From Pseudomonas sp. 14P_8.1_Bac3 (GTDB taxonomy: Bacteria; Pseudomonadota; Gammaproteobacteria; Pseudomonadales; Pseudomonadaceae): a stretch of 64,000 nucleotides of DNA. Below, piece after piece: positions 58,644 to 64,000 of this stretch. Position 1 is the stretch's first letter, and each line of letters opens with the position of its first letter. Made by a program: the position numbers and the translations under genes. Location of the stretch: NCBI RefSeq assembly GCF_025466085.1, contig NZ_JANLOD010000059.1:1-64000 (forward strand). Reading direction: 5' to 3'. The notes beneath the pieces were generated by a model. It was not told where the DNA came from. It did no database searches and saw only the letters and a list, made by a program, of their open reading frames with translations.

Positions 58644-60998
58644 TTACTTGGGCAGCGCGTACGCAATCACGTAGTCCCCGCGATCCGTCGACTGACGCGC
58701 GCCGCCGACCGTCAACAAGATGTACTGCTTGCCGGTTTTCGGCGAAACGTAGGTCATCGGGCCGGACTGACTGCCGACCGGCAAGCGAGATTTCCAGATT
58801 TCATTGCCGTTGCCGGTATCGAAGGCACGCAGGTAGAAGTCCTGGGTGCCGGCGAAGAACAGCAGGCCCGATTGCGTGGCCAGTGAAGCCCCGAGGGTCG
58901 GCATGCCAATCGGGATCGGCAGGTGCATGCGGATGCCCAGCGGGCCGGTGTCCTGCACGGTGCCGACCGGGACTTGCCACATCAGTTTGTGGGTCTTGAG
59001 GTCGATGGCGGACATCGTGCCGAACGGTGGCTTCTGGCACGGAATGCCCGCCGCCGAAAGGAAACGTTCGCGCATCGCGCCAAATGGCGTGCCTTCCTGT
59101 GGCACTACGCCCATTTCGATACCACTGGCACCGGCGGCGATCTTGTTGCGCGGGATCATGTAGTTGGCGAGGCCCAGGCGCATGTCGTTGACGAACATGT
59201 AATTCGTGTTCGGATCAACCGACACGCTGCCCCAGTTCATGCCGCCCAGCGAGCCCGGGAACTGCAGCGCACGATCGAGTCCCGGCGGAGTGTAGACGCC
59301 TTCGTGACGCATGCCTTTGAACTGGATGCGGCACATCAACTGGTCGAACGGCGTGGCGCCCCACATGTCAGCTTCAGTCAGGGTCTTGTTGCCAATGGAC
59401 GGCATGTCGACCGAAAACGGCTGGGTCGGCGAGTAGCGTTCGCCGGGCACGTTGCCCTGCGGCACCGGACGCTCTTCGACACGGGCAATCGGCACGCCGG
59501 TTTCACGGTTGAGCAGGAAGATTTCGCCCTGCTTGGTGACTTGCGCCAGCGCCGGTTGCACGCCGCCCTTGTCGTCCGGCACGTCGTACAGCAGCGGTTG
59601 CGCCGGCAGGTCGAAGTCCCACAGGTCGTGATGTGTGGTCTGGAAGTGCCAGCGTACCTGACCGGTCTTCACGTCGATGGCGACGATGGACGAGTTCCAC
59701 TTGTCATCGAAGGCGGTGCGTTGGCCGCCGAAGAAGTCCGGGGTGGCGTTGCCGGTGGGCAAGTAGACCAGACCCAGTTTGGCGTCGTAGGACATGGCCG
59801 ACCACACGTTCGGGGTGCCACGGGTGTAAGTCTCGCCGGCCGGTGGGCGTTTGGTGGTGTTCGGATTGCCCGGATCCCACGCCCACACCAGTTCGCCACT
59901 GCGAACGTCGTAGGCGCGAACCACGCCGGGTGGTTCGCCGGTGGAATAGTTGTCGGCCACGCGCCCGCCAACGATCACCACCTCACCCGCGACCAATGGC
60001 GTCGAGGTCTGCTGGTAGTAACCGGGTTTCACTTCGCCCATGTCGGTGGTCAGATCCACCGTGCCCTTGTTGCCAAACTCTTCACACGGCTTGCCGGTGT
60101 CGGCGTTGATGGCGATCAGACGAGCATCGCCCGTCGGCAGAAACAGACGTTTCGTACAGGCAGTTGGCTGAACGTCTGAAGACATAGGGGTTTCGGAGTA
60201 ACCCAATCCCCGGCAACGCTGCCAGTTTGGCGCAGTGCCTTGTGGATCAAATTTCCAGCGCTGGGTGCCGGTGTCGGCATCCAGGGCGAAGACTTTGCCG
60301 TAGGCCGTGCAGGTGTAAACCGTGTCGCCGATTTGCAGCGGGGTGTTCTGGTCTTCAGCGCCAGCGCCGGTACTTTGCGGAATATCGCCGGTGCGGAAAG
60401 TCCACGCCACCTGCAATTTGTCGATGTTGCCCTTGTTGATCTGGTCCAGCGCAGCAAAGCGGTTGCCCGCGGTGGTGTTGCCCCAGTGGGCCCAATCTTT
60501 CTGCTCGGTGCCGGGAGTGACGGGCGTCACCGCAGGTTCGATGTCGGCCTTGACCACGTGGGTCGGCACGAACATGTAAGCCATAGTGGCGACGATGCCG
60601 AGGCCCAGAATGCCGGCGAGGCCGTAAGCACCGCGTCCCGCCGTCGCCCCCGACGCACGCACCAGCATCGGGTAGATCAAGGCCACCACCAGGCCGATCA
60701 CCGCAAACGTCAGCACCCGCGATACCAGTGGCCAGTATTCAAAACCGCTGTCCCACACGGCCCAAATCGCGGTCAGGATCAGTGCCACCCCATACAGCCG
60801 CGCGCCTTGTGGGTTGCGACGGGCGATCATCAGCCCGGACGCCAGCATCGCCACGCCCATCAGCAGGAAATACCAACTGCCTCCCAGCACGATCAGGTAG
60901 CCGCCACCAGCCGCGAGGCCGAGCCCAATCAGTGCGATCAGGACACCCAGTCCCGCCAGCAACCATTTGCCGCCGCCGGCAGCTCCAGAATTATTCAT
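58644..60998 (-). CDS. gcd: Membrane-bound PQQ-dependent glucose dehydrogenase
   Basis: Oxidises glucose to gluconate in the periplasm and passes electrons to ubiquinone; this acidifies the medium and solubilises phosphate. The protein of about 784 residues has four to five N-terminal membrane helices (about 10-135) and a PQQ beta-propeller domain with DWAHWGNTTAGNRFAALDQIN, the metal/PQQ sites and TGTQRWKFDP. The start at 60998 (MNNSGAAGGGKWLLAG) is one of two ATGs (the other 61016); neither has a strong ribosome site. Substrate could be quinate or another polyol, but the glucose form is standard for this lineage. Confidence 0.9.
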   Translation of the reverse strand: MNNSGAAGGGKWLLAGLGVLIALIGLGLAAGGGYLIVLGGSWYFLLMGVAMLASGLMIARRNPQGARLYGVALILTAIWAVWDSGFEYWPLVSRVLTFAVIGLVVALIYPMLVRASGATAGRGAYGLAGILGLGIVATMAYMFVPTHVVKADIEPAVTPVTPGTEQKDWAHWGNTTAGNRFAALDQINKGNIDKLQVAWTFRTGDIPQSTGAGAEDQNTPLQIGDTVYTCTAYGKVFALDADTGTQRWKFDPQGTAPNWQRCRGLGYSETPMSSDVQPTACTKRLFLPTGDARLIAINADTGKPCEEFGNKGTVDLTTDMGEVKPGYYQQTSTPLVAGEVVIVGGRVADNYSTGEPPGVVRAYDVRSGELVWAWDPGNPNTTKRPPAGETYTRGTPNVWSAMSYDAKLGLVYLPTGNATPDFFGGQRTAFDDKWNSSIVAIDVKTGQVRWHFQTTHHDLWDFDLPAQPLLYDVPDDKGGVQPALAQVTKQGEIFLLNRETGVPIARVEERPVPQGNVPGERYSPTQPFSVDMPSIGNKTLTEADMWGATPFDQLMCRIQFKGMRHEGVYTPPGLDRALQFPGSLGGMNWGSVSVDPNTNYMFVNDMRLGLANYMIPRNKIAAGASGIEMGVVPQEGTPFGAMRERFLSAAGIPCQKPPFGTMSAIDLKTHKLMWQVPVGTVQDTGPLGIRMHLPIPIGMPTLGASLATQSGLLFFAGTQDFYLRAFDTGNGNEIWKSRLPVGSQSGPMTYVSPKTGKQYILLTVGGARQSTDRGDYVIAYALPK

Positions 60999-61025
60999 GT
61001 CGGAATTTATCCCCATTTGTGACAA

Positions 61026-61172
61026 GCGCGGAATAATGTACTACCTGGTTACTTATGGCAAATTGTCGCAGGCAAAAATGGCATGAACGGTATCCAGCGT
61101 AGATCAAGCATCCGCATTTCGGGCTGTGCCTGTAACATGCTGACCCAATGATTTGCATCGCTGGAGACCCCC
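61026..61172. promoter_or_regulatory. Divergent gcd/Lrp-type regulator region
   Basis: 147 bases between divergent starts, AT-rich near TTATGGCAAATTG. I see no specific operator. Confidence 0.3.
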
Positions 61173-61634
61173 TTGCCCGACATCCGCCCGCCTGTTCTTG
61201 ACGAAATCGACCGCCAACTGATCGCGGCGCTGCAGATCAATGCCCGCGAAAGCGTGGCCATGCTCGCCCGGCAATTGGGCATCGCCCGTACCACCGTGAC
61301 GTCGCGGCTGGCGCGGCTGGAGAAGGCCAAAGTGATCACCGGTTATGGCGTGCGCCTCGGTCAACGGGTGGTGGACGGCGGGTTGCAGGCGTATGTCGGG
61401 ATCACCGTGCAGCCGCGGTCCGGCAAGGAAGTGCTGCGCCGCCTTAGCGCCATGGCCCAGGTACAGCAGTTGTGCGCGGTGAGTGGCGAATTCGATTACG
61501 TGGCGTGGTTACGCACAGATTCGCCGGAGCAACTGGATCAGTTGCTGGATCAGATTGGCAGTGTGGATGGGGTAGAAAAGACGACCACTTCGATCATCCT
61601 GAGCAGCAAGATTGATCGCGGGCAGCCGGTCTAG
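61173..61634 (+). CDS. Lrp/AsnC-family transcriptional regulator
   Basis: DNA-binding regulator with an N-terminal winged helix (ALQINARESVAMLARQLGIARTTVTSRL, residues 18-45) and a C-terminal RAM amino-acid-binding domain (about 65-150, with VSGEFDYVAWLRTD). 153 residues. The start is TTG at 61173, with GGAG seven bases upstream. It lies next to davBA on the same strand, as in P. putida (PP_0384 beside davB), and may control lysine catabolism. Confidence 0.88.
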   Translation: MPDIRPPVLDEIDRQLIAALQINARESVAMLARQLGIARTTVTSRLARLEKAKVITGYGVRLGQRVVDGGLQAYVGITVQPRSGKEVLRRLSAMAQVQQLCAVSGEFDYVAWLRTDSPEQLDQLLDQIGSVDGVEKTTTSIILSSKIDRGQPV

Positions 61635-61810
61635 GCACAGTTCCTCTTACATTGATCAGTGTGTAGTTATAGATCGTCATATTGGTCGACAACTCATCAA
61701 AACGACGACACATTGCGTCTTATTAACGTGTTCTACGCTCTCTAGAATGGCTGCCATCTTTTCCTATACTCAGACGCGCACCCCGCGTCCGGTCGCTAGC
61801 AAGGTCAGCC
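61635..61810 (+). promoter_or_regulatory. Upstream region of davBA
   Basis: 176 bases with AT-rich segments and TAGAAT at 61743 that could be a -10. It is the likely place of Lrp-type operators; none is evident by eye. Confidence 0.3.
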
Positions 61811-63493
61811 ATGAACAAGAACAATCGCCATCCTGCAGACGGTAAAAAACCGGTCACCATTTTCGGCCCGGACTTTCCTTTCGCCTTCGACGACTGGATC
61901 GAGCACCCGGCGGGCCTCGGCAGTATTCCGGCGCACAACCACGGCGCTGAAGTGGCGATTGTCGGCGCGGGCATCGCCGGTTTGGTGGCCGCTTATGAAC
62001 TGATGAAACTGGGCCTGAAACCGGTCGTCTACGAAGCCTCGAAATTGGGCGGCCGTCTGCGCTCCCAGGCTTTCAACGGCACTGACGGCATCGTCGCCGA
62101 ACTCGGCGGCATGCGCTTCCCGGTCTCGTCCACGGCGTTTTACCACTACGTCGACAAGCTCGGCCTCGAGACCAAGCCTTTCCCGAACCCGCTGACGCCG
62201 GCGTCGGGCAGCACGGTGATCGACATTGAAGGCAAAACCCATTACGCACAGAAACTGGCGGATCTTCCTGCACTGTTTCAGGAAGTGGCCGACGCCTGGG
62301 CGGATGCGCTGGAAGCCGGTTCACAGTTCTCCGATATCCAGCAGGCGATTCGCGACCGTGATGTGGGGCGCCTAAAAGAGTTATGGAACACCTTGGTGCC
62401 GCTGTGGGACGACCGCACGTTCTACGACTTTGTCGCCACCTCCAAAGCGTTCGCCAAGCTCTCGTTCCATCACCGCGAAGTGTTCGGCCAGGTCGGCTTC
62501 GGCACCGGCGGCTGGGACTCGGATTTCCCGAACTCGATGCTGGAAATCTTCCGGGTGGTCATGACCAACTGCGACGATCACCAACACCTGATTGTCGGCG
62601 GCGTCGAACAAGTCCCGCAAGGCATCTGGCGCCATGTGCCAGACCGTTGCGTGCACTGGCCCGAAGGTACCAGTCTCAAATCGCTGCACCGAGGCGCGCC
62701 GCGCTCCGGGGTGAAAAAAATCGCGCACGCCGCGGACGGCCGCTTTGCCGTCACCGACAACAACGGTGACACCCGCGAATATGCGGCGGTGCTGACCACT
62801 TGCCAGAGCTGGCTGCTGACCACCCAGATCGAATGCGACGAAACCCTGTTCTCGCAGAAAATGTGGATGGCCCTGGACCGCACGCGCTACATGCAATCGT
62901 CGAAAACCTTCGTGATGGTCGACCGGCCGTTCTGGAAGGACAAGGACCCGGAAACCGGTCGTGACCTGATGAGCATGACCCTCACCGATCGCCTGACCCG
63001 TGGCACCTACCTGTTCGACAACGGTGACGACAAGCCTGGGGTGATCTGCCTGTCGTACTCGTGGATGAGCGATGCGCTGAAAATGCTTCCGCACCCGGTG
63101 GAAAAACGCGTGGAGCTGGCGTTGAACGCGCTGAAAAAGATCTACCCGAAAGTGGACATCGCAGCGCGCATCATTGGCGACCCGATCACTGTGTCCTGGG
63201 AGGCCGACCCATATTTCCTCGGCGCGTTCAAAGGCGCCCTGCCCGGTCACTATCGCTATAACCAACGCATGTACGCGCATTTCATGCAGGACGACATGCC
63301 GGCCGAACAACGTGGGATTTTCATCGCCGGCGACGACGTTTCCTGGACCCCGGCATGGGTGGAAGGCGCGGTGCAGACCTCGCTCAATGCGGTGTGGGGG
63401 ATCATGAAACACTTCGGCGGTGAAACTCACGCCGAGAACCCGGGTCCAGGAGATGTGTTCAACGAGATCGGTCCGATCGCCCTGCCCGAGTAA
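61811..63493 (+). CDS. davB: L-lysine 2-monooxygenase DavB
   Basis: Flavoprotein that oxidatively decarboxylates L-lysine to 5-aminovaleramide, first step of the aminovalerate route. The 560-residue protein has the FAD motif VAIVGAGIAGLVAAYELM (about residues 48-65), GGRLRSQAF, and the C-terminal GIFIAGDDVSWTPAWVEGAVQTSLNA. It is close to P. putida DavB in length and in the starting sequence NRHPADGKKP. Related to tryptophan 2-monooxygenase (IaaM), but the davA neighbour decides. The stop is 12 bases before davA. Confidence 0.93.
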   Translation: MNKNNRHPADGKKPVTIFGPDFPFAFDDWIEHPAGLGSIPAHNHGAEVAIVGAGIAGLVAAYELMKLGLKPVVYEASKLGGRLRSQAFNGTDGIVAELGGMRFPVSSTAFYHYVDKLGLETKPFPNPLTPASGSTVIDIEGKTHYAQKLADLPALFQEVADAWADALEAGSQFSDIQQAIRDRDVGRLKELWNTLVPLWDDRTFYDFVATSKAFAKLSFHHREVFGQVGFGTGGWDSDFPNSMLEIFRVVMTNCDDHQHLIVGGVEQVPQGIWRHVPDRCVHWPEGTSLKSLHRGAPRSGVKKIAHAADGRFAVTDNNGDTREYAAVLTTCQSWLLTTQIECDETLFSQKMWMALDRTRYMQSSKTFVMVDRPFWKDKDPETGRDLMSMTLTDRLTRGTYLFDNGDDKPGVICLSYSWMSDALKMLPHPVEKRVELALNALKKIYPKVDIAARIIGDPITVSWEADPYFLGAFKGALPGHYRYNQRMYAHFMQDDMPAEQRGIFIAGDDVSWTPAWVEGAVQTSLNAVWGIMKHFGGETHAENPGPGDVFNEIGPIALPE

Positions 63494-63505
63494 GAGGAGT
63501 CCTAA

Positions 63506-64000
63506 ATGCGCGTAGCCCTTTACCAATGTCCACCGCTGCCCCTGGATGTCGCCGGCAACCTGCAACGCCTGCATCGGCTGGCGCAGGAAGCGAAAGGCGC
63601 CGACTTGCTGGTGCTGCCGGAGATGTTCCTGACCGGCTACAACATCGGCCCCGATGCCGTCAGCGTGCTGGCGGAGGTGCACAACGGTGAGTCGGCCCAG
63701 CAAATCGCGCGCATTGCCAAAACAGCCGGGATCGCCATTCTGTACGGTTATCCCGAGCGCACCGAGGACGGGCAGATCTACAACGCCGTGCAGTTGATCG
63801 ACGCCAACGGCGAGCGCCTGTGCAACTACCGCAAGAGCCACCTGTACGGCGACCTCGATCACTCGATGTTCAGCGCCGGGCAGGGTGAGTTTCCGCTGGT
63901 GGAGCTCAATGGCTGGCAGCTGGGTTTCCTGATTTGTTACGACCTGGAGTTTCCGGAAAACGCGCGCCGCCTGGCGCTGGCCGGCGCCGAGTTGATTCTG
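63506..64000 (+). CDS. davA: 5-aminovaleramide amidase DavA (cut by window end)
   Basis: Hydrolyses 5-aminovaleramide to 5-aminovalerate. The visible 165 residues hold the carbon-nitrogen hydrolase catalytic triad: Glu in LPEMFLTGY (about residue 42), Lys in YRKSHLYGD (about 112) and Cys in LGFLICYDLEFPEN (about 146). About 100 residues are missing past the window. Starts AGAGGAG eight bases before ATG, 12 bases after davB; one operon. Confidence 0.92.
   Translation, partial: MRVALYQCPPLPLDVAGNLQRLHRLAQEAKGADLLVLPEMFLTGYNIGPDAVSVLAEVHNGESAQQIARIAKTAGIAILYGYPERTEDGQIYNAVQLIDANGERLCNYRKSHLYGDLDHSMFSAGQGEFPLVELNGWQLGFLICYDLEFPENARRLALAGAELIL

Overview
The window is a stretch of conserved core chromosome from a Pseudomonas of the fluorescens/putida type. 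The evidence is a GC-rich coding style, gene order that follows the P. aeruginosa tyrS-to-rpoD region as I remember it, Pseudomonas-type genes (vfr, amgK/murU, rmcA, gcd, davBA) and many Pseudomonas REP palindromes between genes. Almost every base belongs to a recognisable gene. I see no prophage, insertion sequence, CRISPR array, integrase or plasmid function. 

Layout. 1-3928: tyrS, then the peptidoglycan genes mepM (M23 endopeptidase) and anmK. 3995-9440: erpA, argC, hemJ, a nitronate monooxygenase-like gene, a DUF805 membrane protein, an SDR and a HIT protein. 9620-13392: coq7, speD, an OsmC protein, vfr and a lipoate-ligase-like gene. 13512-19154: trpE, trpG-trpD-trpC, gph and rpe on the minus strand; the trpE-trpG junction, which holds the R/F-pyocin cluster in P. 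aeruginosa, is empty. 19235-28588: an iron alcohol dehydrogenase, a polyamine/GABA-type ABC transporter and a two-component system matching agtABCD-agtSR, studded with REP pairs. 28662-32135: a DUF3530 protein, a DjlA-like co-chaperone, and murU-amgK of cell-wall recycling. 32266-39910: the envelope/cofactor/ribosome run lptD-surA-pdxA-rsmA-apaG-apaH-glpE. 40207-45165: the stress set prkA-yeaH-spoVR behind an RpoS-like promoter. 45229-49077: cca, folK/folB, plsY, tsaD. 49277-53867: the macromolecular synthesis operon rpsU-dnaG-rpoD. 53990-58506: rmcA (c-di-GMP), tRNA-Ile2 and an unusual small M41-type protease-like gene. 58644-64000: gcd, an Lrp/AsnC regulator and the lysine-catabolic pair davB-davA (davA cut by the window end).

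Connections. AnmK, AmgK and MurU are three steps by which cell-wall sugars are re-used, and MepM cuts the wall itself. DavB-DavA make 5-aminovalerate from lysine, and the Agt system is known in P. aeruginosa for uptake and sensing of GABA and 5-aminovalerate, so both ends of that metabolite's biology lie in this window. AgtS and RmcA share a periplasmic solute-binding input domain. 

Most of the window is ordinary housekeeping. The least explained items are (i) a stand-alone FtsH-protease-like (M41) gene bracketed by two nearly identical terminators beside a tRNA, (ii) a leader before rpsU with two mutually exclusive pairings, (iii) a long structured leader before prkA, and (iv) a tryptophan-rich short reading frame at the end of gph that could be the trpE leader peptide.
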